Assembly (NCBI RefSeq): GCF_029892965.1
Contig: NZ_JARXWN010000010.1
Location: forward strand, 1 to 64,000
From: Dysgonomonas sp. PF1-14
Lineage (GTDB): Bacteria > Bacteroidota > Bacteroidia > Bacteroidales > Dysgonomonadaceae
Length of the DNA stretch: 64,000 bases
Direction: 5' to 3'
In this document: piece by piece, positions 1-8,888 of the stretch
How the letters are laid out: every line of letters begins with the position of its first letter
Numbering within the stretch: position 1 is the stretch's first letter
The notes under the pieces: generated by a model
What the model was told of the DNA's origin: nothing
The model's input: the letters and a program-made list of their open reading frames with translations, nothing else
The model's database searches: none
Made by a program: the position numbers and the translations under genes

Positions 1-34
1 TCGTCCTATGAAGCGGGGCGCTAAAGACTTTTTG

Positions 35-64
35 ATTCCTTTTGGGGCTTAGGCCAAAAGGAAT
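35..64. repeat. 11-bp inverted repeat in the left-edge non-coding stretch
   Basis: An 11-bp perfect inverted repeat (attccttttgg / ccaaaaggaat) surrounds an 8-nt loop. It is not followed by a T-run on either strand, so it does not look like a factor-independent terminator. The rest of positions 1-219 shows no supported gene; it is AT-rich leader upstream of ileS. Confidence 0.5.
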
Positions 65-219
65 GCAAGCAATCTGTGATTGCGCGCAGTAGAAACAAAC
101 GAACGATTATTCAATACAATCTCAAATACTGATTGGCATATTTAATATATTTTCAAATACTCATAGGCATTATTAATATTTGGCTGTATCTGTTTACTTC
201 ATAATTCGCAACTTTTCAC

Positions 220-227
220 TATCTTTG
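220..227 (+). promoter_or_regulatory. Bacteroidetes -7 box upstream of ileS
   Basis: TATCTTTG matches the Bacteroidetes sigma-ABfr -7 consensus TAnnTTTG and lies 35 bases before the ileS ATG. No convincing -33 TTTG is seen at the usual spacing, so the call rests on the -7 box and its position. Confidence 0.5.
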
Positions 228-261
228 CCCTCAATTTTTTTAAAGCAGGTTAATACGCACT

Positions 262-3200
262 ATGAGCAAGCGATTTTCAGAATACAATCGGTTTAACTTA
301 TCCGATATCAATAAGGAGATATTGGAAAAGTGGGATAAGGAAAATATATTCCAACAGAGTCTGGATGTACGTGCAGGAGCTCCCTCATTCGTTTTTTACG
401 AAGGACCTCCGTCGGCAAACGGCATGCCCGGTATTCACCATGTAATAGCACGTACCGTAAAAGATATTTTCTGCCGTTACAAGACGATGAAAGGCTTTCT
501 TGTAAACCGTAAGGCGGGATGGGATACGCACGGATTACCTGTAGAACTTGCAGTAGAAAAGAAGCTGGGTATAACCAAAGAAGACATAGGGAAGAAAATC
601 TCTGTAAAAGAATATAATGATGCCTGCCGCAAGGAGGTGATGAAATATACCGGAGAGTGGGAAAACCTGACCCGTATCATGGGGTACTGGGTAGATATGA
701 ACGATCCGTATGTGACATACGACAGCCGTTATATAGAAACACTTTGGTTTTTACTGAAAGAACTCTATAAGAAAGGATACCTCTATAAAGGCTACACCAT
801 ACAGCCATACTCGCCTGCTGCGGGTACAGGCCTTAGTACACACGAGCTGAACCAACCGGGTGCCTATCGCGATGTGAAAGACACTACATGTGTAGCACAA
901 TTCAAGATAAAATCGCCGAAGGCGGAAATGGCTCAGTTTGGTGATGCCTACTTCCTTGCATGGACGACTACCCCTTGGACATTGCCATCAAATACAGCCT
1001 TAGCTGTAGGGGGGGATGTTACTTATGTCGCCGTACAGACATACAATCCGTACACCGGTCAGCCGATGACTGCCGTTATGGCAAAATCGCTTGTGTTCAG
1101 CATGTTCAACGAGAAAGCGCAAGATCTGGCTCTTGAAGATTACAAGCAGGGTGATAAACTGATACCGTATAAAATAGTAGGCGAATGGTCGGGCAAAGAC
1201 CTTGCAGGAATGGAATACGAGCAACTTATCCCTTGGATGAATCCGGGTGAGAATGCCTTTAAAGTATTGGTGGGCGACTTCGTTACCACAGAGGACGGTA
1301 CAGGTATAGTACACATAGCACCGACATTTGGTGCAGATGATGCCAGAGTAGCCAAAGCCAACGATGTGCCTGCATTGCTTTTGCTGGACAAAGATGGCAA
1401 TCAGCGCCCTATGGTAGACCTTACAGGCAAATATTTCCGTATAGAAGATCTCGATCCGGAATATGTAAAAGAATATGTAAACGTTGATCTCTATAAAGAA
1501 TATGCAGGCCGTTATGTAAAAAACGAATATGACGACACATTGCCTGCCGATGCTAATACGTTGGATATAGACCTCAGCGTGATGCTGAAACAGCAAAATC
1601 AGGCATTCAAGATAGAGCGTCAGGTGCACAACTATCCACACTGTTGGCGTACCGACAAACCTGTACTTTACTATCCGCTCGATAGTTGGTTTATACGTAC
1701 AACAGGAGCACGCGAACGTCTGATAGAACTGAATAAGACTATCAACTGGAAACCGGAATCTACCGGTACAGGCCGTTTCGGTAAATGGCTCGAAAACTTG
1801 CAGGACTGGAACCTGAGCCGTAGTCGCTACTGGGGTACTCCGCTGCCGATATGGCGCACCGAAGACGGAAAAGAAGAAAAGTGCATAGGTTCCGTAAAAG
1901 AACTTTACGAAGAAATGCAGAAGGCTGTCGATGCCGGATTTATGAAAGAAGTACTCTGGAAAGACTTCCAGATAGGAAATCTGGATAAAGCCAACTATGA
2001 AAAGATAGACCTTCACCGTCCGTATGTAGACGATATAATACTTGTCTCCGATTCGGGGCAGCCGATGACACGCGAAAAAGACCTTATCGACGTTTGGTTC
2101 GATTCGGGAGCAATGCCGTTTGCACAGGTATTCTATCCGAATATCAGTGAAGAGGAGTTCAATAAAGTTTATCCTGCCGACTTCATAGCCGAAGGAGTAG
2201 ACCAGACTCGCGGCTGGTTCTATACATTACATGCAATCTCTACAATGTTTAAAGATAGCATATCGTTCAAGAATGTTATCTCTAACGGACTTGTACTCGA
2301 TAAGAACGGCAATAAAATGTCGAAGAGCAAAGGCAATGTTATCAATCCGTTCGAAGCGATAGAACAATACGGTTCCGATCCGCTTCGCTGGTACATGATA
2401 ACCAATGCCTCGCCTTGGGATAACCTGAAATTTGACATAGAAGGAGTAGAAGAAGTGCGCCGTAAGTTTTTCGGCACACTATACAATACATACTCGTTCT
2501 TCGCCTTGTATGCAAATGTCGATGGATTTACATTCAGTGAAGAACTGATCCCTGTAAATGAAAGACCCGAGATAGACCGTTGGATCATATCGTTACTCAA
2601 TACACTGGTAAAAGATGTGGATGAGAATCTGAATGCTTATGAGCCGACTAAAGCCGGACGTGCAATCTCAGACTTTGTAAACGACAATCTGAGTAACTGG
2701 TACGTGCGCCTCAACCGCAAACGTTTCTGGGGTGGAGAGATGACTAAAGATAAATTGTCTGCATATCAGACATTATATACCTGCCTCGAAACTGTGGCTA
2801 AACTGATGGCTCCGATATCGCCATTTTATGCCGACAGGCTTTTCCGCGACCTGACAGATGGAATAGGATGTGAAGATATAGCATCTGTTCACCTGACAGA
2901 CTTCCCTGCTTATGATTCGTCAGTAGTAGATAAACGTTTAGAGGAGCGCATGCAGATAGCGCAGGATATATCGTCGGCAGTATTGGCGCTTCGCCGTAAG
3001 GAAAGCATCAAAGTGCGCCAGCCGTTGATGCAGATCATGATACCTGTAATGAATGAAGGTCAGAGACAGGATATAGAAGCCGTTCGCGATCTTATATTGA
3101 CAGAAGTCAATGTAAAAGAATTGAATTATGTAGATAATGCGGCAGGCATATTAGTAAAGAAGGTTAAACCCGACTTCAAAAAACTAGGGCCGCGTTACGG

Positions 3201-3672
3201 TAAGATAATGAAACAACTGGCAGCCGAAGTGCAAGCTATGCCACAGGAAGCGATTGCAGCATTCGAAAAAGACGGTAACTACTCATTCGATATAGAAGGA
3301 CAGACTGCCACTATAGAATTGGCAGATGTGGAAATAATATCGGAAGATATACCGGGATGGTTGGTTGCAAATGCCGGAAAACTGACAGTGGCTTTGGATG
3401 TTACTATCACCGACGACCTTCGCAAAGAGGGTATTGCCCGTGAACTAGTAAACCGTATACAAAATATACGTAAATCCGGTGGCCTTGATATAACAGACCG
3501 AATCGTTGTAAAAATATCTGACCGGGAGCAGATAAGAGAAACAGTATCAGAATATAACGCCTATATATCATCACAGGTTCTTGCTGATAAAATAGAACTA
3601 ACAGATGTGAAAAATGGGCAGGAAATAGATATGGATGATTATATTTTGCAAATAGAAATAGCAAAAGTCTGA
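262..3672 (+). CDS. ileS: isoleucyl-tRNA synthetase with a swapped GXHH signature
   Basis: Class Ia aminoacyl-tRNA synthetase that charges tRNA-Ile in the cytoplasm. The 1136-residue length fits the long IleRS form. The nucleotide-binding signature is at residues 48-63 and reads G57-I58-H59-H60 instead of the usual H-x-G-H. The KMSKS loop (KMSKS, then KGN) lies near residue 685. A CP1 editing domain is indicated by WTTTPWTLPSN near residue 240 and by HIAPTFGADD further on. The C-terminal third is the anticodon-binding region and extension. The ATG at 262 follows a -7 box at 220. dksA-like and lspA genes follow in the same direction. The GXHH form is known from type-2 bacterial IleRS associated with very high mupirocin resistance; resistance of this protein is inference. 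Confidence 0.97.
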   Translation: MSKRFSEYNRFNLSDINKEILEKWDKENIFQQSLDVRAGAPSFVFYEGPPSANGMPGIHHVIARTVKDIFCRYKTMKGFLVNRKAGWDTHGLPVELAVEKKLGITKEDIGKKISVKEYNDACRKEVMKYTGEWENLTRIMGYWVDMNDPYVTYDSRYIETLWFLLKELYKKGYLYKGYTIQPYSPAAGTGLSTHELNQPGAYRDVKDTTCVAQFKIKSPKAEMAQFGDAYFLAWTTTPWTLPSNTALAVGGDVTYVAVQTYNPYTGQPMTAVMAKSLVFSMFNEKAQDLALEDYKQGDKLIPYKIVGEWSGKDLAGMEYEQLIPWMNPGENAFKVLVGDFVTTEDGTGIVHIAPTFGADDARVAKANDVPALLLLDKDGNQRPMVDLTGKYFRIEDLDPEYVKEYVNVDLYKEYAGRYVKNEYDDTLPADANTLDIDLSVMLKQQNQAFKIERQVHNYPHCWRTDKPVLYYPLDSWFIRTTGARERLIELNKTINWKPESTGTGRFGKWLENLQDWNLSRSRYWGTPLPIWRTEDGKEEKCIGSVKELYEEMQKAVDAGFMKEVLWKDFQIGNLDKANYEKIDLHRPYVDDIILVSDSGQPMTREKDLIDVWFDSGAMPFAQVFYPNISEEEFNKVYPADFIAEGVDQTRGWFYTLHAISTMFKDSISFKNVISNGLVLDKNGNKMSKSKGNVINPFEAIEQYGSDPLRWYMITNASPWDNLKFDIEGVEEVRRKFFGTLYNTYSFFALYANVDGFTFSEELIPVNERPEIDRWIISLLNTLVKDVDENLNAYEPTKAGRAISDFVNDNLSNWYVRLNRKRFWGGEMTKDKLSAYQTLYTCLETVAKLMAPISPFYADRLFRDLTDGIGCEDIASVHLTDFPAYDSSVVDKRLEERMQIAQDISSAVLALRRKESIKVRQPLMQIMIPVMNEGQRQDIEAVRDLILTEVNVKELNYVDNAAGILVKKVKPDFKKLGPRYGKIMKQLAAEVQAMPQEAIAAFEKDGNYSFDIEGQTATIELADVEIISEDIPGWLVANAGKLTVALDVTITDDLRKEGIARELVNRIQNIRKSGGLDITDRIVVKISDREQIRETVSEYNAYISSQVLADKIELTDVKNGQEIDMDDYILQIEIAKV

Positions 3673-3731
3673 CAAAATAATTATCTTTAAGAAAATATAA
3701 ACAGGATGTTCAACTTTTAATACCTAAAGTC

Positions 3732-4112
3732 ATGGCAGAAAAAACAAGATACACAGATGAGGAATTGAACGAATTCCGCGATATAATTCTCGAAAAGCTG
3801 ACAAAAGCAAAAATAGAGTATGATGGACTGAGAGCAGCCATCACTAATGCAGACGGTAATGATGTGACCGATACATCACCTACATTCAAGGTGCTGGAAG
3901 AAGGAGCATCTACGCTATCGAAAGAAGAAGCAGGTCGTTTGGCACAACGTCAGATGAAGTTTATACAAAACTTGCAATCGGCTCTGATCCGTATCGAAAA
4001 CAAAACTTACGGTATTTGCCGCGAAACAGGTAAGCTGATACCGAAGGAACGCTTGCGTGCAGTGCCTCATGCGACATTGAGTATCGAAGCTAAAAACAGC
4101 GGAGTAAAATAA
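3732..4112 (+). CDS. DksA/TraR-family protein with a degenerate zinc finger
   Basis: A 126-residue protein of the DksA/TraR type. An N-terminal helical region (about residues 8-90, rich in Glu and Lys) precedes the family tail beginning YGIC near residue 93. The canonical C4 zinc finger is reduced to one cysteine, C96; the other three positions appear to be Thr, His/Ala and Lys-type residues, so it probably does not bind zinc in the usual way. Family members bind RNA polymerase through the secondary channel and modulate initiation. It sits 59 bases after ileS and before lspA, an order familiar in Bacteroidales. The regulatory role is inferred from the family. Confidence 0.85.
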   Translation: MAEKTRYTDEELNEFRDIILEKLTKAKIEYDGLRAAITNADGNDVTDTSPTFKVLEEGASTLSKEEAGRLAQRQMKFIQNLQSALIRIENKTYGICRETGKLIPKERLRAVPHATLSIEAKNSGVK

Positions 4113-4190
4113 AACCAAGAATAACTATGAAGGGAAGAAAAAATAGGCGTGCACACATCTGTTTTTTCTTCACTTTCTTTACGGGATTAT

Positions 4191-4844
4191 ATGGACAATA
4201 AGAATAGGGGATTAATAGCGATTCTGGTTATAGTTCTGGTTATAATAATAGATCAGGCTTCTAAGATATGGGTAAAAACCCATATGTCTATAGGCGAAAG
4301 TGGAATGATAGAGATAGCCAGTTGGTTTAAAATCTATTTTGTAGAAAATCCCGGTATGGCCTTTGGTCTCGAGCTGGGAGGAGAAGGCAACAAGGCCTGG
4401 GGTAAATTATTCCTGTCCCTGTTTCGTATAGTAGCCATCATCTTTATCGGTTATTACCTATATACTTTGGTGAAGAAGGGGTATTCCAAAGGCTTTATAG
4501 CCTGTATTTCTCTTATACTGGCGGGTGCATTCGGTAATATTATCGACAGTGTATTTTATGGCGTAATCTTCTCCGAGAGTTATGCAGGGCATGTAGCCTC
4601 ATTTGTACCTATAGGCGAAGGCTATTCGACATGGCTGCATGGCAGGGTTGTAGATATGCTCCAATTCCCTCTGATAGAAAGTACTTTTCCTTCATGGTTC
4701 CCTATATGGGGAGGAGAGAATTTTGTATTCTTCAGTCCGATATTCAATATTGCCGATTCGGCTATCACTGTAGGTATTTTTATCCTTCTTATTTTTTATC
4801 GTAAGACATTATCAATATCTTTGGAAAAAAAAGATAACGTCTGA
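4191..4844 (+). CDS. lspA: lipoprotein signal peptidase
   Basis: Inner-membrane aspartyl peptidase that removes signal peptides from prolipoproteins after lipidation. Four hydrophobic segments are visible, with the family blocks NPGMAFG, GAFGNIIDS (first catalytic Asp) and NIADSAIT (second catalytic Asp). I chose the ATG at 4191 (217 residues); the open frame extends to a GTG at 4149, but that adds a non-hydrophobic leader in front of the natural MDNKNRG start. The protein is longer than the E. coli enzyme, partly through an insert between the third and fourth segments. It is followed after three bases by a lipoprotein gene. Confidence 0.95.
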   Translation: MDNKNRGLIAILVIVLVIIIDQASKIWVKTHMSIGESGMIEIASWFKIYFVENPGMAFGLELGGEGNKAWGKLFLSLFRIVAIIFIGYYLYTLVKKGYSKGFIACISLILAGAFGNIIDSVFYGVIFSESYAGHVASFVPIGEGYSTWLHGRVVDMLQFPLIESTFPSWFPIWGGENFVFFSPIFNIADSAITVGIFILLIFYRKTLSISLEKKDNV

Positions 4845-4847
4845 CCT

Positions 4848-5753
4848 ATGCAGCGCAGTTCCATCTTTATCATAATCACAGCCCTGTTGCTTTTAGGCTC
4901 ATGTAGCCGGAGGCCAAGCTATGTGTTGTCCGAAAACAAGATGGCAGAAGTATTGTACGACATACAAATAGCACAGGCTATATATAATCGGAGTTCTGAA
5001 TTCGGCACGAATGAAAAGAAAGATGCTCTGGTTGAAGGTGTACTGAGAAAGCATAAAGTTTCGCAGGCCGAATTGGATTCATCCTTACTCTGGTACTCCG
5101 ATAATATAGCATATTACGAAGCTATAAACGACTCTGTTGCATCCAGACTGAGTGCCAGCAACAAAAAGATGATGGACAAGTTGAATAAACCGAAAGGAAA
5201 AGTACGGAGAACCGATCTTCTTATACCACCATTTTATAATCTGAACACTGTTACTCCTACATTTGCGTTTGATCTGGATTCGTTTAGAATCAAGAAACTG
5301 GATTTGTCCAGATTCAATATAAGGTTTGATGTACAGGGATTAAATGCCTTACAGAAAGTGGAGGCGGCCGTTTTCTTTACGTATAAAGATACACTGATAA
5401 AGAAAATCGTTCCACTGGATAAAAATGAAAGTTACACATTCAGCAAGCCACATCTGGCAGATAGTTTGTTAAAAGGAGTATCAGGGTATGTTCATCTAAG
5501 TGATAGAGGTTATGACCTGCCACTGAATATATCTTTGTATAACATAAGTTATATTGATTCTCTTTCGTCAAATGTTCCGGTACAGGCTCAATCTGATTTA
5601 CCGGCTCCAACAACGAATAAACCATCTCCCGCAGCCGAATCTGTAAAACCTGTGGAAGCCAAACCTGCAACACCTGCTGCTACTGAGCAGAAAGACAGGA
5701 AGCCCACAGCTGCCGAAGAAGAACTAAATAGGATATCAAGAGGTACCCGATAG
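4848..5753 (+). CDS. DUF4296 lipoprotein
   Basis: A 301-residue predicted lipoprotein. The signal peptide ends in the lipobox LLGSC, so the mature protein would start at about Cys20. Residues 27-110 carry the DUF4296 pattern (MAEVLYDIQIAQAIYN, then a helical segment ending LWYSDN). The middle is beta-rich and the last 60 residues are a low-complexity Pro/Ala/Lys/Glu tail. It starts three bases after lspA and is probably cotranscribed with it. The function of DUF4296 is unknown; envelope location is inferred from the signal. Confidence 0.85.
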   Translation: MQRSSIFIIITALLLLGSCSRRPSYVLSENKMAEVLYDIQIAQAIYNRSSEFGTNEKKDALVEGVLRKHKVSQAELDSSLLWYSDNIAYYEAINDSVASRLSASNKKMMDKLNKPKGKVRRTDLLIPPFYNLNTVTPTFAFDLDSFRIKKLDLSRFNIRFDVQGLNALQKVEAAVFFTYKDTLIKKIVPLDKNESYTFSKPHLADSLLKGVSGYVHLSDRGYDLPLNISLYNISYIDSLSSNVPVQAQSDLPAPTTNKPSPAAESVKPVEAKPATPAATEQKDRKPTAAEEELNRISRGTR

Positions 5754-5766
5754 TAGCGATATAATA

Positions 5767-6051
5767 ATGAAGCGATATTATTCTCACTACACATTTATAT
5801 ATCCCGATATATGCCTGAAGAATCATATCGTTGAGTTGAATGATGACGATAAAATCACGACATATTTTCCGTTCGAAGCAGAAATAGAAAAGACCGAATT
5901 TTATTCGGGGTTGTTAATCTTTTTGCCCGACACAGTTTCAGCAACAGATTCTTTAATGAATAGTATTAAGTCCGAAGTTCGTCACCGGTTTACAGAACTA
6001 GATATTCCGGACGATCAGCAGGAGATAAATATATTGCAATACCACATTTAG
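5767..6051 (+). CDS. small conserved-looking protein of unknown function
   Basis: A 94-residue soluble protein with no signal peptide, membrane segment or motif that I recognise. It is acidic and Tyr/Phe-rich at the N-terminus. It lies 13 bases after the DUF4296 gene and 10 bases before the first glycosyltransferase, so it is probably part of the same transcript. The tight packing on both sides is the main support that it is real. Confidence 0.65.
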   Translation: MKRYYSHYTFIYPDICLKNHIVELNDDDKITTYFPFEAEIEKTEFYSGLLIFLPDTVSATDSLMNSIKSEVRHRFTELDIPDDQQEINILQYHI

Positions 6052-6061
6052 TAGAAATAAT

Positions 6062-7000
6062 ATGCCTGTCACCGATAATGTAAAACCTTTAGTATCAGTT
6101 ATAATGCCGGCGTATAATGCCGCAGGTTATATCGCTGAATCGGTAAGGTCGGTAATGCAGCAAAGTTATGACAGGTGGGAGCTTATAGTCGTAAATGACG
6201 GATCGCATGATACTACGGAGGAAATCGTACAGAATCTGCAAAAAGAGGATAATCGTATAAAATATTATTTTCAGGAAAATAAAGGTCAATATACTGCCCG
6301 CAATTTAGCATTACAGGTTGCACAAGGTGAATTGGTCGCTTTTCTCGATAGTGATGATATCTGGTTTCCCGATAAACTGGAAGTATCTGTTTCTGAACTT
6401 CTTTCTTCAGATCACGATCTATTTTTTACAGACACATATACTTTTTACCAGTTATCAGACCTTGAAGACACCTCCTCTTTAAAGACGTTGGGTGTAAGTA
6501 CACGTATTTATGAAGGAGAGGCTGCAACTCGTCTTTTTATAGAACAGAACCGCATTCCTATACTTACAGTATTGACAAAACGGGATATATTGATCGAAGC
6601 CGGAGGATTCCCCTCTTTTCGTATAGCTGAAGATTATTGCTTATGGCTGGAACTGCTGTTTAGAAAACATAAATTTCGCAGTATTGATACTCCGTTGTCA
6701 GCATATCGGTTGAGAGAGCAATCTATAATGGCAGGGGTAAAAAATGAAAGTAAAGAAGTCTTGGATATGATGATGTATCTTTCTTCCGAATATCCACAAA
6801 TAAGGACGGATTATAAGCGGCAGATAAAGCATTGGCTAAGGCAGTTTATTAAACATCGGTTAGATGATACGAATAGTGATATGCTGAAGCAATACTTTGT
6901 ATTCTTCAATCAGTCTACAATGCTAATAAAATGTGCATTTTCTTGTCGGAAAGTATTACCTTTATCAGCTTTCCGTAAAATATTGAAAACTGTATTGTAA
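6062..7000 (+). CDS. family 2 glycosyltransferase
   Basis: A GT-A fold glycosyltransferase of 312 residues. The N-terminus has the GT2 hallmarks: VSVIMPAYNAAGYI (residues 10-23), VVNDGSHD around residue 44, and the metal-binding D-x-D region AFLDSDDIW near residue 97. A C-terminal helical stretch may contact the membrane. It would transfer a sugar from a nucleotide donor to a glycan or lipid acceptor; the substrate cannot be read. It is the first of four adjacent glycan genes, and its stop codon directly abuts the next start codon. Confidence 0.9.
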   Translation: MPVTDNVKPLVSVIMPAYNAAGYIAESVRSVMQQSYDRWELIVVNDGSHDTTEEIVQNLQKEDNRIKYYFQENKGQYTARNLALQVAQGELVAFLDSDDIWFPDKLEVSVSELLSSDHDLFFTDTYTFYQLSDLEDTSSLKTLGVSTRIYEGEAATRLFIEQNRIPILTVLTKRDILIEAGGFPSFRIAEDYCLWLELLFRKHKFRSIDTPLSAYRLREQSIMAGVKNESKEVLDMMMYLSSEYPQIRTDYKRQIKHWLRQFIKHRLDDTNSDMLKQYFVFFNQSTMLIKCAFSCRKVLPLSAFRKILKTVL

Positions 7001-7810
7001 ATGAAAAATCTAGTCTCGGTTGTTATCCCTTGCTATAATTCGGCTGCTACAGTGGGCGAAACTATAGATTCTGTTATCGGACAGACATATAACAATATTG
7101 AGATTGTATTAGTCAATGACGGATCGCCCGATAATATAGAAGAGGTTGTAAAGCCATATTTGGAAAAGTATAGTAGTATAAAATACACAAAACAAGAAAA
7201 CAAAGGTTTAGCCGGAGCTCGCAATACCGGGGCTAAACTAGCTACAGGACAATATTTCCTTTTTCTGGATTCGGATGACCTAATAGCTCCCGCTTATATC
7301 GAAAAATGTGTTGATGTGCTGGATAACAGACCGGATGTAAAGCTTGTTTATTCCAATGGCTGGATGTTTGGAGCCATAAAGAAGAAATGGAAATTCTCTA
7401 AATATAACTTTAGTGAATTGATAATGATGAATACGATTCATGCATCAGCACTAATGCGGAGCGAAGATTTCTACAAAGCCGGAATGTATGACGAAAAGCT
7501 CAGAATTTATGAAGATTGGAATTTGTGGATTGGTATGCTGAAAGATGGTGGAGATGTGGTTTTGCTTTCCGAGCTATTATTCTATTACAGAAAACATGAG
7601 GATAAGTCTTCATTGACAGATAGCAGAGAGAAAAATGCTACATTCGAGAGAGAAAACCGTCAGCGGGTATATGATAATTATAGAGAATTATATCTTAAAG
7701 AGTTTGGTACCGAGATAGATATGATCGAAATGATTTGTGTCCAACATAGAGTTATTGAACGGTATAAAAGGAAAGCAGGCAAATGGTATCGCAAACTGTT
7801 TCGCTTCTGA
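7001..7810 (+). CDS. family 2 glycosyltransferase
   Basis: A second GT-A enzyme of 269 residues, starting with no gap after the previous glycosyltransferase. Motifs: VSVVIPCYNSAATV at residues 5-18, VNDGSPDN near residue 38, the A-R-N-T-G segment, and FLFLDSDDL near residue 87. A C-terminal basic tail (RYKRKAGKWYRK) may bind membrane. It is similar in layout to its upstream neighbour but clearly diverged, so this is an old paralogue pair or two independent GT2s. Acceptor and sugar are unknown. Confidence 0.9.
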   Translation: MKNLVSVVIPCYNSAATVGETIDSVIGQTYNNIEIVLVNDGSPDNIEEVVKPYLEKYSSIKYTKQENKGLAGARNTGAKLATGQYFLFLDSDDLIAPAYIEKCVDVLDNRPDVKLVYSNGWMFGAIKKKWKFSKYNFSELIMMNTIHASALMRSEDFYKAGMYDEKLRIYEDWNLWIGMLKDGGDVVLLSELLFYYRKHEDKSSLTDSREKNATFERENRQRVYDNYRELYLKEFGTEIDMIEMICVQHRVIERYKRKAGKWYRKLFRF

Positions 7811-7838
7811 TACTCAACCATTAAAATAAATAAGGATA

Positions 7839-8882
7839 ATGAATATAGTTATAGACTGCGAACGCATGAAGTACCCCAATACGGGACTGTATACCTTTGG
7901 TGATAAGTTTTCCCATGCTATCAATAGTGTAATTTCACCCGAAGATAATATCTCTTTCTATATAGATCGCCGCACAGGAAAGTTTATGGGCGAAGATGCC
8001 CGATATATAGAGAAGCGTTTAATCGATAAATTATTGCCTGTTCCTGTGAAAAGTCTGGATATATGGCATACCACATATCAGTTGTCCAAATATATAGGAG
8101 GCAGTAAGAATACGAAGAATGTACTGACTGTGCATGACCTCAACTTTTTGTACGAAAAAACTTCGCCTTCGGATATCGTGAGATATACCAAGAAGCACCA
8201 GAAACGCATAGACAGGGCAGATTATATTGTTGCTATTTCGGAGTTTGCAAAAAAGGATATTCTGGAACACCTTGATGTAAAGGGAAAGCCTGTTATCGCC
8301 ATTCATAACGGATGTATCCTGCCCGAATATGACGATTTCGATGCCCCATTATACAGACCTCAGAGACCTTATATACTGGCTATAGGAACTGTAGTTCCTA
8401 AGAAGAATTTTCATGTATTACCTGCAATATTGAAGAACAATGATTACGAGCTTATAATTGCAGGGATAAAAAGTGACTATGTGGCGAAGATAGAAGACGA
8501 AGCCCGGCGGCATAATGTAGAAGACCGCGTAAAGATAATAGGAGCTATATCCGATGCCGAGAAGTATTGGTATCTTAAAAACTGCCTGGCCTTTGCATTT
8601 CCATCGCTTGCGGAAGGGTTCGGTATGCCGGTGCTTGAAGCTATGCGTTTTGGGAAGCCTGTTTTTATTTCCAATCTGACATCGTTACCTGAAATAGGTG
8701 GGAAGTATGCCTATTATTTCGAGAACTTCGATCCCGAATATATGCAAGGCATTTTCGAGAAAGGAATGGAAGATTATATAGCTGATAAAGATAAGGCTGA
8801 ACTGATAAAACAACATGCTTTCTCATTTAATTGGGAGAATTGTGCAAGAAAATACTATCAGGTTTATCAAAGTTTACTGTAA
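7839..8882 (+). CDS. GT-B fold glycosyltransferase (group 1 / GT4-like)
   Basis: A retaining-type GT-B enzyme of 347 residues. The C-terminal donor-binding domain shows LAIGTVVPKKNF near residue 185 and the E-x7-E signature region FPSLAEGFGMPVLEAM near residue 253. The N-terminal domain holds HDLNFLYEK and VAISEFAKKDI, typical of the family. It would add a hexose to a growing glycan, with donor unknown. It sits 28 bases after the GT2 pair and six bases before the DUF5672 gene. Confidence 0.9.
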   Translation: MNIVIDCERMKYPNTGLYTFGDKFSHAINSVISPEDNISFYIDRRTGKFMGEDARYIEKRLIDKLLPVPVKSLDIWHTTYQLSKYIGGSKNTKNVLTVHDLNFLYEKTSPSDIVRYTKKHQKRIDRADYIVAISEFAKKDILEHLDVKGKPVIAIHNGCILPEYDDFDAPLYRPQRPYILAIGTVVPKKNFHVLPAILKNNDYELIIAGIKSDYVAKIEDEARRHNVEDRVKIIGAISDAEKYWYLKNCLAFAFPSLAEGFGMPVLEAMRFGKPVFISNLTSLPEIGGKYAYYFENFDPEYMQGIFEKGMEDYIADKDKAELIKQHAFSFNWENCARKYYQVYQSLL

Positions 8883-8888
8883 CAGATA

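Noticed and set aside
35-64. Terminator of an upstream gene
   Set aside because: The stem is good, but no T-run follows on either strand.
1000-2016. 338-residue minus-strand frame inside ileS
   Set aside because: It is an antisense shadow of a strongly conserved synthetase gene, with no family features or start context.
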